Source: Armatimonadota bacterium (GTDB taxonomy: Bacteria > Armatimonadota > Zipacnadia > JAUWAU01). From it: DNA of 64,000 nt. The notes beneath the pieces are model-generated. The model worked only from the letters and a program-made list of their open reading frames with translations. It had not been told where the DNA came from and ran no database searches. Shown here piece by piece: positions 1 through 8,217 of the stretch. A program made the translations under genes and the position numbers. The first letter of the stretch is position 1; each line of letters starts with the position of its first letter. The stretch covers positions 124,001-188,000 of the forward strand of contig JAUWAU010000001.1 of assembly GCA_030601885.1 (NCBI GenBank). The letters run 5' to 3'.

Positions 1-170
1 TACCCCTGGCGTGCACCCTCGCGGGCGAGGGCGCCGGCATCTCCGGGCGCAGCCGTCATGCGCTCGGAGACGTCCAGGCCACGCGCCCGCACCTTCTCGC
101 CGAGAACCTCGGGGCACATGCCGCGGGCGAGCATGCCGGAGCGCGGGTTGACGATGAGGAGCATGCGCAT
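1..170 (-). CDS. Diacylglycerol kinase family lipid kinase, N-terminal fragment
   Basis: The 56 visible codons start MRMLLIVNPRSG at 170 and run off the left edge of the window. A short hydrophobic strand followed by VNPRSG is the N-terminal signature of the DAGK catalytic (YegS-like) fold, which phosphorylates lipid alcohols with ATP at the inner face of the membrane. It lies 27 bases downstream of cdsA on the same strand, so the two are probably co-transcribed and both act in phospholipid metabolism. Only the first beta-strand and nucleotide-loop region can be seen, so the lipid substrate cannot be named. Confidence 0.65.
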   Translation of the reverse strand, partial: MRMLLIVNPRSGMLARGMCPEVLGEKVRARGLDVSERMTAAPGDAGALAREGARQG

Positions 171-197
171 CGGCCCCCCCGGACAGGCGACGGATTG

Positions 198-1067
198 CTA
201 GGGCGCAACGAATACCGCCAGGTAGTAGTACACCGCCGGCATGGTGAACAGGAGTGCGTCACAGCGGTCCAGGATTCCCCCGTGGCCGGGGATGATGGTG
301 CTGGAGTCTTTGATGCCCAGGTCGCGTTTGAGCAGCGATTCGGCGAGGTCGCCGATCTGCCCCACTGTGCCGATGATGAGGCCGACAATGAGACTGTGCA
401 CCATAGACAGGTGTATCAAGGCACCGATGATGACACTGGTGGCGATGGCGACGAGGATGTTGCCAACACCGCCGGCGACAGTCTTGCCGGGGCTGATGAC
501 GGGCGAGAGCTTGCGCCTGCCAAAGGTTTTTCCAATGAAGTAGGCGCCGCTGTCGGCCAACCAGGTGGCCATGACGACAAGGAACGCCGCGCCGCATTCT
601 CGCCAGAAGCTCCACGTATCCGGCCGGTCCATGGCCAGCGGAATGTCCATCAGGCGCAGCCGGAGGAAGTAGCTGAAGAGCAGCCCCACGTAGGCGAAGC
701 CGAACACGGTGGCCGCAACGTTGCTCACGGCGCCATCTATGCGTCCCTCTAACACGCCGACCGTGAGCGTGCCGACGATGGCTATGAGCCAGGCCACGGC
801 GAACAGGAACGCGCCGGCCTCACCCGGCACCCACGTTCCCACCAGAAGTACCAGGGCGGCCATGTATCCGATGGCGGGGAGGGGGCGTACCCCTTTGGCC
901 GGCATCGCCCGGTACAGCTCCGCCATCGCTTCGATGACAACGGCAGAGAAGAGCACCAGCAGCGGCACGCCGAACCAGTACTCGGGGCGACGCATCCCCC
1001 CGTAGTGCACCACTACCCAGATGATGGGCAGGCCTACAACGGCTGCCAGAACGCGATCTCTGAGCAT
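198..1067 (-). CDS. cdsA: Phosphatidate cytidylyltransferase
   Basis: CdsA makes CDP-diacylglycerol from phosphatidate and CTP, the branch point of phospholipid synthesis in the inner membrane. The 289-residue product has about eight hydrophobic segments. Its C-terminal third carries the family signature almost intact: SLLKRDLGIKD, then PGHGGILDRCD, with the metal-binding aspartates and basic residues in place. ATG at 1067 is preferred over an upstream in-frame ATG at 1187 because GGAGG lies 9 bases before it and the protein then starts directly with the first membrane segment (MLRDRVLAAVV). A lipid kinase-like gene follows closely downstream. The usual uppS and dxr neighbours are not seen. 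Confidence 0.95.
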   Translation of the reverse strand: MLRDRVLAAVVGLPIIWVVVHYGGMRRPEYWFGVPLLVLFSAVVIEAMAELYRAMPAKGVRPLPAIGYMAALVLLVGTWVPGEAGAFLFAVAWLIAIVGTLTVGVLEGRIDGAVSNVAATVFGFAYVGLLFSYFLRLRLMDIPLAMDRPDTWSFWRECGAAFLVVMATWLADSGAYFIGKTFGRRKLSPVISPGKTVAGGVGNILVAIATSVIIGALIHLSMVHSLIVGLIIGTVGQIGDLAESLLKRDLGIKDSSTIIPGHGGILDRCDALLFTMPAVYYYLAVFVAP

Positions 1068-1198
1068 CTGCAGCCGCCTCCGGATTAAAGGGTAGGGCTG
1101 CAGCCCTCTGTCGGCGAAACGTGCCCAAGCTGCAGCGGACCGCCCGCCCAGGAAAGCCTCACGGCGAGCGGTGCTGCGGACGCCCAATCTGCGAATAG

Positions 1199-1726
1199 GT
1201 GCGGCTACTCGTGGCGAGAAAGTCCCAGCGGTCGCGGAGGACCGCGCGAAAACGCGCGAAGCAGCTTCCCAAGAGCTGGGCGGCAGAAGCCGCCCGCTCC
1301 GCTGTGCCGGAGCGCGCCGAGCTGAGCTGGCGCGTGCTGCCGTGCGCTCGCGATTGGCGACTCACAACGGCGACCGTCGTGCTTCTTTTGCTTATTCTAT
1401 GCGTCGTCTATCTGGCCTTCGGCCATGTGGGCTGGGTGGCCCTCTCGGCGCTGCTTCTTATTGGCTCCCTGAGCTCGTTCTTCCTCCCCACGACGTACAC
1501 GCTGAGCGATGACCATGTCACCGTCAAGAGGCCCTTCGGGACTACGCGGCGGGACTGGATGGCGCTACGCAGCCACCGTGTGGACGCGCGCGGAGTCTTG
1601 CTCAGTCCGTTCTCTCACCCGTCGCGGCTGGAGGGCTTTCGCGGCATCTACCTGCAGTTCCAAGACAACCGCGAGCAAGTCATGGCGATAGTCAGCACAA
1701 AGACGGGCGCTGGCCGGGGGAAGTAG
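1199..1726 (+). CDS. Two-TM membrane protein with PH-like C-terminal domain
   Basis: The 175-residue protein has a basic N-terminus (about residues 1-50), two adjacent hydrophobic segments (about 60-95) and a soluble tail with the pattern FLPTTYTLSDDHVTVKRPFG. That tail is the beta-rich layout of bacterial PH-like (bPH/YdbT-type) domains that follow paired membrane helices. Function is unknown. The family is membrane-associated, and some members are tied to stress or envelope homeostasis. The start is uncertain: GTG at 1199 is the longest, and GTG at 1211 has an AGGTG-like site upstream. It is transcribed divergently from cdsA. Confidence 0.55.
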   Translation: MRLLVARKSQRSRRTARKRAKQLPKSWAAEAARSAVPERAELSWRVLPCARDWRLTTATVVLLLLILCVVYLAFGHVGWVALSALLLIGSLSSFFLPTTYTLSDDHVTVKRPFGTTRRDWMALRSHRVDARGVLLSPFSHPSRLEGFRGIYLQFQDNREQVMAIVSTKTGAGRGK

Positions 1727-1930
1727 CCCCGCTGGAATTGTGCGCAGCGAAGGCTCCCGCCATTGCTGCGAAGCTTTCAGCGACTCGTGGCCAGTTCTCA
1801 TCACGCTTCGCCCACAGAAGCGTGGATGCAAGGGCCCGTGGAAGCATCGACGCAGCGATTGAGCACGGTGCCCGGGAATCAGGTGTGACGCCCTCTCGAG
1901 AACTCAATAATTTGGTATGGTGTCCGCGGA

Positions 1931-2027
1931 ATCCACCGGCCGCCCTCGCGCCCTCGATGGCGCTGTCGAGGAGCGTGTCGATGGTCTTGTCTTTGCGGTA
2001 GCTGCCGACGATGGCGAGGAGGTTCAT
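1931..2027 (-). pseudogene. Truncated flavodoxin-like NAD(P)H oxidoreductase (N-terminal relic)
   Basis: Reading the minus strand from the ATG at 2027 gives MNLLAIVGSYRKDKTIDTLL and then an amphipathic helix ending in GARAAGG. This is the first beta-strand, the phosphate-binding loop for FMN and the first helix of the NAD(P)H-dependent FMN reductase/flavodoxin family (usually 180-220 residues). After about 32 residues the similarity stops and the frame continues as unrelated sequence, so the rest of the gene has been lost. The breakpoint contains a GGTATGGTGTCCGCGGAATC stretch that resembles the arms of the palindrome at 6528-6618, so an insertion-related deletion is possible. Confidence 0.5.
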
Positions 2028-2184
2028 GGTGCACCCCATGGCCCTGAACGGTCGATCAATCGGGGCGGGAGTTCACGGTGGGAGGAGGGGGAACCTTTGC
2101 ATGGCTTTGCCCTGGGTTTGAGAGGTTGTGCCGTGGCATGTGGGGAAGCTGGTATAGGAGGCCGCAGCGGAGAAGGTGGATAGA

Positions 2185-3426
2185 ATGGCTCCCGACCAAT
2201 TGCGACGACCCAAGGTGTCCGTGTGCTATGTTAGGGAGGACCTTCAGCAGGTGGCGCGCTTAGTCGACGACCTGCAAAAGGCAGGCGTCGACGTCTGGTG
2301 GGACAAGCGCATCCCAGGGGGCGTACGCTGGAAGGACAAGATTCGCCAGCACATTCGTGATGGGAATTTCTTCGTAGCCTGCTTTTCAGACGAGTACTGG
2401 GCACGGTCCGCGACCTACATGAACGAGGAACTGATTGTCGCCTGCGAGGAGCTGCGGCTCAGACGCCGCGACACGGCATGGTTCATCCCGGTCCGACTAT
2501 CGGACTGTCAGATACCAGAGAACGTCATTGGCGCTGGCGAGACGCTCCGTGACCTGCAGCGGGTGGACCTATGGCAGGACTGGGACGAGGGAATACGACG
2601 GATCCTAGATGTAGCAGCGCCCGATGGTCCCGTTCCCGACGAGGTCCGCGCGGAACTCATCCGCCTCGACAGCGAGGACCCGGGAACACGCGCCGCCGCC
2701 GCTCTCGCCTTGGGCGGACTCAACCACGCGGCGGCGGTGCCGGCTCTGCGCCAGTCCCTCCACGACGCGGAGGCAACTGTACGGCTACGCGCCGTGGGAG
2801 CGCTCGACAACATCGACGACCTCAGGGCCGATGTCGCGCCCGCTCTCGTCAGGTGCTTGTTCGACGAGGACCCGGACGTCCGGTTTCTGGCCACCTCCAT
2901 GCTCGGCGACATCGGCCCGGGGGCCGCCAGCGCGGTACCTGCCCTCGTCGAATGCCTGCACGACAGAGGCTACCAAACGGCGGAGCTGGCTGCCTGGGTT
3001 CTCGGCCGCATCGGCGACGCAGCGGTCCCCGCCGTGGCGCCGCTCATCGAGTGGTTGTGCCGGGAGGGCGCCGCAGGCCGGGCGGCCCAGCGAGCGCTCG
3101 ACGCGATCCGCACCATCGGCGAGGCAGCTGTGCCGCCCCTCACGAAGTGTCTGCAACACGAAGAGCGTCAAGTACGCATGGAGGCTGCGTGCGCCCTCGG
3201 CGACATCTTCGGTCCGCCGGCAGAGGCCGCGCCGGCCCTCATCGAATGCCTGCACGACACGGATGACGAGAGGCGCGAACAAGCCGCCTGGCTTCTCGGC
3301 GGTATCGGCGATCCAGGGGAGGCTGGAATCTCCGAGCTGACCGAGCTCCTTGAGGACGACTGCCCACACGTCCGCAACACGGCGCGGGAGGCGCTCGCGG
3401 ACATAGAGCGAGGCCCCGATGGGTAG
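2185..3426 (+). CDS. TIR domain - HEAT repeat protein
   Basis: The 413-residue protein has an N-terminal TIR domain (about residues 9-130) and a C-terminal array of about seven HEAT/PBS-lyase-type repeats (about 150-405). TIR features seen are the opening strand VSVCYVRED, the BB-loop region DVWWDKRIPGGVRW, and FSDEYW followed by MNEEL, where E81 or E82 sits at the usual NADase glutamate. Bacterial TIR domains commonly hydrolyse or cyclise NAD+ in antiphage defence. HEAT arrays act as scaffolds or sensors. ATG 2185 is chosen over GTG 2176 because AAGG lies 8 bases upstream. A second TIR-containing gene begins 59 bases downstream on the same strand, so the pair is probably one operon. Catalysis is inferred. 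Confidence 0.85.
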   Translation: MAPDQLRRPKVSVCYVREDLQQVARLVDDLQKAGVDVWWDKRIPGGVRWKDKIRQHIRDGNFFVACFSDEYWARSATYMNEELIVACEELRLRRRDTAWFIPVRLSDCQIPENVIGAGETLRDLQRVDLWQDWDEGIRRILDVAAPDGPVPDEVRAELIRLDSEDPGTRAAAALALGGLNHAAAVPALRQSLHDAEATVRLRAVGALDNIDDLRADVAPALVRCLFDEDPDVRFLATSMLGDIGPGAASAVPALVECLHDRGYQTAELAAWVLGRIGDAAVPAVAPLIEWLCREGAAGRAAQRALDAIRTIGEAAVPPLTKCLQHEERQVRMEAACALGDIFGPPAEAAPALIECLHDTDDERREQAAWLLGGIGDPGEAGISELTELLEDDCPHVRNTAREALADIERGPDG

Positions 3427-3485
3427 GACCGGGGCACCGCGACCGCGCAGGAGAAATAGAGGTCATCTCCGAAGAAGGTCACCCA

Positions 3486-5108
3486 GTGCGCTACGAGGTG
3501 GACGACATCGGCATTGGGACATCCCATTGGTTGGAGGGACAGAGCATGGACTGGCTATCTTTGGGTGGAGTCCGCAAGCTCCGCTACGCGGAGAACCGCT
3601 TCCTGGAAGTGCTTCTGTGCGCGTTTACGCTCGAGAGGACCGATGAGGGATCGAGACTCAGGGTATGCGTCTCCGAGGACTCGCCGACTATATGGCTCCC
3701 TCAGGCCAAGGACGGCGTTCGGGAGACTATACCTGACTTCCGACGAGCAGCAGAGAGGTACCAGCGACTGCTGGATGACTTCCTCATCCACCGCGTTGGA
3801 GCCAGATATTCGTTCGAGGATTCTGACTTTCCGTTCCGCTACGCCAGCGGAGGCACGCTTCCGATCCTGAGAATCGGCAGGGACGACTACTACTGCTTCT
3901 TCTACCGGGACATATTCCCGGTGGGCTGGAACATCGCCAACGGTGGGTGCGACACGCGCCACGAACTCCGTAATCCCCTCTTCGCCGTCGACCGGGAACT
4001 CCGTGAAGAGTTGATCTCACTCGACCCGTGCAAGGAGAAACGGTACGTGTTCGAGGACGACGCTGGGAGGCGCCTGGACCATCCGGATTTTGAGGTGGCG
4101 CGCAGGATCTGGGAGGCCAATTTCCCAGGTAAGGATGTCGGCGGCTTCTCTGAATCGACGATCCCGCTTCGCTGGCTCCACGGCCCGGATGAGGTGGAAG
4201 TCTCTTTCGAGGGCGAGATGCAGGACGTCTTGCGGGGGTGCTTCATAAACATAAATGCGAGCGACTATGGCATCGAGGTCGACAGAGTGGCAAGGTGCAT
4301 GCTCGATGACGATGTGATCCTGTGCGACGGGGAAATTGTCGACGGGCATCTTCTCAATAGGGTAATCGGCCTATTCAAGACGAACAGGAGTGACTTGCTC
4401 AGTGGCGATCCAGAGAGCGAATGCGTCCCCGACCGCCTCTTCTTCAGCGGGCACTCACGCGAGAAAGGAGAGTGGCGGAACGTCATCGATGAGTACATAG
4501 CTCACATAGACAGAGACATAAGCAAGCGCCGGGCGCAAGAGTGGCAGGAGATCGAGGACAAGGCGAAGTTCGGCCTCTGCCCAGTCACCAGAAGCATACT
4601 AGAGAGACACACCCAACGAGAGAGGCAGCGGCCTCGACGATCCAAGACCGAGGCAGCGTGCTGCGACGTCCTAATCAGCTTCAGCCGTAAGGATGTACGC
4701 TTCGCCAAACGCGTCCACAAATACCTCGCCGAGCGCACCGAGTGGAGGGTGTTCCTCAGCGACCAAGCCGATCGCCGCCTGCGCCCGCAGGATATCGACG
4801 AGGCGATAGAGAGCGCAACTTGCCTCGTGGCCGTTGCCACTGATCCTCGCAATCTCAAGTGTCCGTGGCCTATGTACGAGTCTCGTGCGTTCCACATGCT
4901 GCTGCGCAACGAACGGTGCTCCTGCGGCCTGAAGCGCCCGAGGCAGTTGATTCCATGCGTGCGTGACTCTGAGCCCGGGAACCTTCCCCTTCCCCTTGTG
5001 AGGTATGACGCCGTACGCTGCTCGTCAACGTGCGAGAATGCAGGACTTAAGGAACTCGTGAAGCGTATAGATCCACACTTGCGTAGGGCGGCGCCACACC
5101 AGGCATAG
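3486..5108 (+). CDS. NUDIX-like domain fused to C-terminal TIR domain
   Basis: The 540-residue protein is read as an N-terminal NUDIX-like domain and a C-terminal TIR domain. Around residues 138-180 it has FFYRDIFPVGWNIANGG and then RELREEL, which resembles a NUDIX box (G then REUxEE) and fits the SMODS-associated NUDIX type found with bacterial conflict systems. From about residue 393, CDVLISFSRKD, WRVFLSDQAD and YESRAFHML give a TIR-like alpha/beta fold. It follows the TIR-HEAT gene closely. NUDIX domains bind or hydrolyse nucleoside diphosphate derivatives, so the enzyme may sense or degrade an NAD-derived product. GTG 3486 is the longest start (AAGG 7 bases upstream). ATG 3546 has a better GGAGG at 8 bases. 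Codon use is visibly less GC-rich than in the neighbours, suggesting transfer. Confidence 0.75.
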   Translation: MRYEVDDIGIGTSHWLEGQSMDWLSLGGVRKLRYAENRFLEVLLCAFTLERTDEGSRLRVCVSEDSPTIWLPQAKDGVRETIPDFRRAAERYQRLLDDFLIHRVGARYSFEDSDFPFRYASGGTLPILRIGRDDYYCFFYRDIFPVGWNIANGGCDTRHELRNPLFAVDRELREELISLDPCKEKRYVFEDDAGRRLDHPDFEVARRIWEANFPGKDVGGFSESTIPLRWLHGPDEVEVSFEGEMQDVLRGCFININASDYGIEVDRVARCMLDDDVILCDGEIVDGHLLNRVIGLFKTNRSDLLSGDPESECVPDRLFFSGHSREKGEWRNVIDEYIAHIDRDISKRRAQEWQEIEDKAKFGLCPVTRSILERHTQRERQRPRRSKTEAACCDVLISFSRKDVRFAKRVHKYLAERTEWRVFLSDQADRRLRPQDIDEAIESATCLVAVATDPRNLKCPWPMYESRAFHMLLRNERCSCGLKRPRQLIPCVRDSEPGNLPLPLVRYDAVRCSSTCENAGLKELVKRIDPHLRRAAPHQA

Positions 5109-5123
5109 CGTGGCAGCCTCACA

Positions 5124-5142
5124 GCCGCCGCCGGGCGGCGGC
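5124..5142. terminator. GC-rich hairpin between convergent genes
   Basis: A perfect 8-bp stem (GCCGCCGC pairing with GCGGCGGC, three-base loop) lies 15 bases after the NUDIX-TIR stop and before the convergent dehydratase gene. There is no T-run, so it is at best a weak or factor-assisted terminator. Confidence 0.3.
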
Positions 5143-5214
5143 ATCCGAGGGGGCCAATCGCCCTGCATTCCCGTGGCGGACCAAATGGCTGACGCTCGCT
5201 GGCATCATCAACGG

Positions 5215-6333
5215 TCAGCCTCCCGCGTCGCACGCCCACTCAATGCCGAGTCGGCGCGCCGCATTGCGATGCTCGGCGAGTAGCCCCATGTTGAACTCGT
5301 GCATGGACCCTTCCGCAGCTCCTTCACCGTTGCTGGCCCACTCCTTATACCACCGTGCGGTGTCCCGCAGCCCTTCGTCCAGTGTGTATGCCGGTTTCCA
5401 CTGCAGCCTCTCCCGGGCCTTGTCCCAAGATAGCGATTGCTTCTCGAATGGCTCATCACGTCCGGGGCCGCGCTTCCACATGACGCCGCTGCCCCAGAGC
5501 TCGCAGATCCTCGTGGCCAGCAGGCCGTTCTCTACCCCGTACTCCTCATGCGGCCCGAAGTTAAACGCTTCCCCGTCCACACCGTCGCAACCCAGCTTAC
5601 TCATTAACGTCATGTACCCGGTCAGCGTATCGAGTCCGTACGTGTACGGCCTGGTGAAGTTTGGGGTGTATATCTCCGGCGGGCGATCGTGCATGAGCGC
5701 CTCGAAGCAGTCCACGAAGATCCGCCCTGCCCCGCTCGTTCTTTCGCTGGAGTTGAAGTCGCCACCGATGAGTATGTTACCTGAACGCCCGATGCCGAGG
5801 GGCGTAGTCAACGGACGCAAGTAGGTCTCGTAGTAATCAGCAATGATGAACTCAGCGCATGCCTTCGCCACGGCATAGGGCCCACTGGCCACAAGCGGGT
5901 CCGTCTCCACCCACACCTCCCCGCCCTTCGGCCTGTATACTTTGTCCGTCGTTACCATCACGACTGGCTTGGGAGAGTCCGACAGCCGAAGTGCCTCCAA
6001 CACGGTCGTAGCACCGAGTGTGTTTGTGCGGTAAGCCTCCAGCGGCTCACGTCGCGCCTCCCCAACGAGCGCGACAGCCGCCAGATGGAAGATACAGTCC
6101 ACCTCTGCCACTAGGGACCGCATGAGGTCCAAGTCGGTCACGTCGCCCTGCACCAGCTTGATGCGTTCCCGTAGCCCCGCGGCATACGCATTGGAGTGCG
6201 GTTCTGGCTCCCTCACGTCCACCCCCACCACATCACTTCCGGCCTCCAGAAGCTCCAAGGCAAGCCACGAGCCGCACACGCCTACGGCACCCGTCACGAG
6301 AGTCCTCTTGCCTTCAAAGAATCCTTCGAACAT
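5215..6333 (-). CDS. NAD-dependent sugar-nucleotide dehydratase, CDP-glucose 4,6-dehydratase-like
   Basis: The 372-residue protein is an extended short-chain dehydrogenase. It has a Rossmann motif TGAVGVCGSWLA at the N-terminus, TTDKVY in the middle, and the catalytic SGPYAVAKACAEF (YxxxK). The arrangement EKQSLSWDKARERLQWKP and the overall length match CDP-glucose 4,6-dehydratases, which make CDP-4-keto-6-deoxyglucose for cell-surface sugars. UDP- or GDP-sugar use cannot be excluded. ATG 6333 has an AAGGGG site about 9 bases upstream. No cytidylyltransferase (rfbF) is adjacent, so the usual rfbF-rfbG pair is split. The gene converges on the TIR cassette. Confidence 0.85.
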   Translation of the reverse strand: MFEGFFEGKRTLVTGAVGVCGSWLALELLEAGSDVVGVDVREPEPHSNAYAAGLRERIKLVQGDVTDLDLMRSLVAEVDCIFHLAAVALVGEARREPLEAYRTNTLGATTVLEALRLSDSPKPVVMVTTDKVYRPKGGEVWVETDPLVASGPYAVAKACAEFIIADYYETYLRPLTTPLGIGRSGNILIGGDFNSSERTSGAGRIFVDCFEALMHDRPPEIYTPNFTRPYTYGLDTLTGYMTLMSKLGCDGVDGEAFNFGPHEEYGVENGLLATRICELWGSGVMWKRGPGRDEPFEKQSLSWDKARERLQWKPAYTLDEGLRDTARWYKEWASNGEGAAEGSMHEFNMGLLAEHRNAARRLGIEWACDAGG

Positions 6334-6527
6334 GGTTACAGCCCCTTACGCTATGGCAATGTCCACCATCAGTTCGTGCTCCGGCGCCCCGACGCCTCCG
6401 TCCGCGGACGCAAGCTGTTCCGAGGAGGAGTCAGGCCTCCCCCGCCGAAAGCACCCTAACATCCGGGGGCTTGGCTGAGCCCCGGAGGTTATCCACAACC
6501 GTGGAAACGGGGCTGGATGGGGCGTTT

Positions 6528-6618
6528 GGAAATCCGGGGACATAGTACCCATTTCCGCGCTTGGCGGCAACGGCGGGAGCGTGTCATCGAGAAATGGGTA
6601 TTGTGTCCCCGGAATTCC
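6528..6618. repeat. Long imperfect palindrome (MITE/IS-end-like)
   Basis: Two 28-base arms (6528-6555 and 6591-6618) are inverted copies with three mismatches, separated by 35 bases. The core of each arm reads CCGGGGACA then TACCCATTTC, a sequence type often found at the edges of small transposase-associated elements. It lies beside the IS1380-type transposase relic, so it is either a non-autonomous element or residual mobile DNA. Coding potential was not seen. Confidence 0.75.
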
Positions 6619-6674
6619 CTGCCGACTACCTCGAGATCGTCACCGTGGTCGGAGCCCGGTCCACAGCAAGCGCC

Positions 6675-7032
6675 GCCCGGTAGAGGCCGCCGCCGGGGGT
6701 GACGGATCAGCCTGGCCCCGATCTTCACCAGCTTCTCGCGAAGACTCGTCAGGCTCCAACGCGCCATCTCCTTCGGCAGCACCAGTGTCGGGATACCCCG
6801 CCAGCCGACTGTAGACCGACTGCCGGATCAGCGGCACCAGGTGGTGCTGGACATTGCGTCCCGACCGTTGCTCCGTCAGAAACTGACCCGACATCTCCGT
6901 CAGTCCTAGCTTCTCATCCAGCTCGCGGTGCGCCACCAATCCGGCGTCGGAAGTGATCTTGCTGCCCACAAACTCCAGCCGCACCCCAGCGTCGAAGCCC
7001 AGGCTCAACTGCTCCTGTTGGCTTTCACCCAT
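6675..7032 (-). pseudogene. IS1380-family transposase, internally deleted and frameshifted
   Basis: On the minus strand from 7032 the reading gives LGFDAGVRLEFVGSKITSDA, then ELDEKLGLTEM and NVQHHLVPLIRQSVYSRLAG, the N-terminal 75 or so residues of IS1380-group DDE transposases. Immediately afterwards, in another frame from 6782, comes LPKEMARWSLTSLREKLVKI followed by GARLIRH, which is close to the C-terminal end of the same family. The several hundred residues between, including the catalytic core, are missing, so the gene is dead. It lies between the dehydratase and the pseudopilin and marks a past insertion. Confidence 0.75.
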
Positions 7033-7255
7033 TGGGTGCCTCCGGCGGTCATTGTTGCGATGCCCGCTGCGGCCCGTCTGCAGTCAGCTTCTTGGCATCC
7101 CTACTGAGAACCTCCCCGGCGATATGGGCAATGCGGGTTCATAGCACCCAAAAGACTCGGGCCGCCTCGGTCTCGAGACGGCCCCGTAGACAGCCACGGC
7201 AGATTGAGACGACCCGGGCGCGCGACCGCCCCTGCCCACTCGCGCGTCCCACAGA

Positions 7256-7897
7256 CTAGTCCGGCTCCGCCTCCGGATCCCACATGAGCACGTCGCCCGC
7301 GGAGTTCCTTCGCTTGACCGCGGCTTCCTTGTGCCATTTCACGTGCCCATCCAGGAAGCCATATACGGCACCATTGTTATGACGGTCAACGTCCACGTTG
7401 CCCGCGGCAAGGTCGCCTCCGTTCCAATGCACCCGCCACTCGCCCGGGTTGGGGTTGTCATCCTGCGAGGCACGGTTCCACATGTCTGTAATAATGATCT
7501 TTATCGAGGAGTCGTAGAACGCCCCCAATGACAGGCCCGCTGCCGCCTCGTTCATGCCATACCCGGGCATTAACCTCCTCACCTCAGGGCACCTATATAG
7601 CTCCGAGTTCCGGACGTAGTCGAACGCCATGTCATACCATTGCCAGCGGCCCTGCACGAACAGCCCGTCCTCGCCGTTCACCGGCACGTAGTCGCCGAGC
7701 GGAAGTGTCTCATCAAAATCCTCGCAGTACATCTTAAGCGCCAGAAGTATCTGTTTCTCATTGCTTATGCACGCCGACTGTCGTGCCTTGGCTCTCGCGC
7801 GCGAGAAGACCGGGAACAGAATGGACGCGAGAATAGAGATGATCGCGATCACGACCAAGAGCTCAATCAGCGTGAAACCAGCCACACACCTTCTCAT
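7256..7897 (-). CDS. Type II secretion/type IV-like pseudopilin with H-X9-DG type tail
   Basis: The 213-residue protein opens with a short basic leader and the prepilin peptidase site [19 protein letters not shown], giving a hydrophobic N-terminal helix that inserts in the membrane and packs into a pilus-like fibre. The tail has [20 protein letters not shown], the pattern of the DUF1559/H-X9-DG pseudopilins that are abundant in Planctomycetes and Armatimonadota. ATG 7897 gives the usual short leader; ATG 7930 would lengthen it to 18 residues. No secretion ATPase or prepilin peptidase lies nearby, so it is an orphan minor pilin. A candidate promoter is annotated at 8069-8095. Confidence 0.85.
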   Translation of the reverse strand: MRRCVAGFTLIELLVVIAIISILASILFPVFSRARAKARQSACISNEKQILLALKMYCEDFDETLPLGDYVPVNGEDGLFVQGRWQWYDMAFDYVRNSELYRCPEVRRLMPGYGMNEAAAGLSLGAFYDSSIKIIITDMWNRASQDDNPNPGEWRVHWNGGDLAAGNVDVDRHNNGAVYGFLDGHVKWHKEAAVKRRNSAGDVLMWDPEAEPD

Positions 7898-8217
7898 GCT
7901 CTTCTTACATCCCCTTTCACGACGGGACATTGCCGCCCCGCGGCGTGTGCTGCGCGCTGCCAGTGTTAGCGTCGCCCCCAAATGCCACGCCCGGCTCGGG
8001 TGCTACTACGAACATGCCCGGCGAAAGAATGTTCCGATACGCCATCGCCTTTTCCCGCCCGGTGTCACCCTATACCATGCCCAGCCCACTGTCAACCGTC
8101 TGTTTCGCCCCGCGTGGCCCACCAGTTTTGGCCGCCTAAATTGTGACACCCACCACGCAAAGGCCAACACGACGCGCCGAGCTGCGCCCGGTGGACCGCG
8201 CCGGCCCTCAGCCGTGC
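7898..8217. other. Gene-free region upstream of the pseudopilin
   Basis: This 320-base stretch separates two minus-strand genes. Apart from the promoter-like site at 8069-8095 no gene, repeat or stable RNA was seen. Confidence 0.4.
8069..8095 (-). promoter_or_regulatory. Candidate sigma70-type promoter for the pseudopilin
   Basis: On the minus strand a perfect TTGACA (8090-8095) is followed by TATAGG (8069-8074) with a short 15-base spacer. Transcription would start near 8062 and leave about 165 bases of untranslated leader before 7897. The short spacer lowers confidence. Confidence 0.4.

Noticed and set aside
7159..7184. Hairpin downstream of the pseudopilin
   Set aside because: GGGCCG/CGGCCC pairs, but the T-run is short and interrupted, so it is not a convincing terminator.
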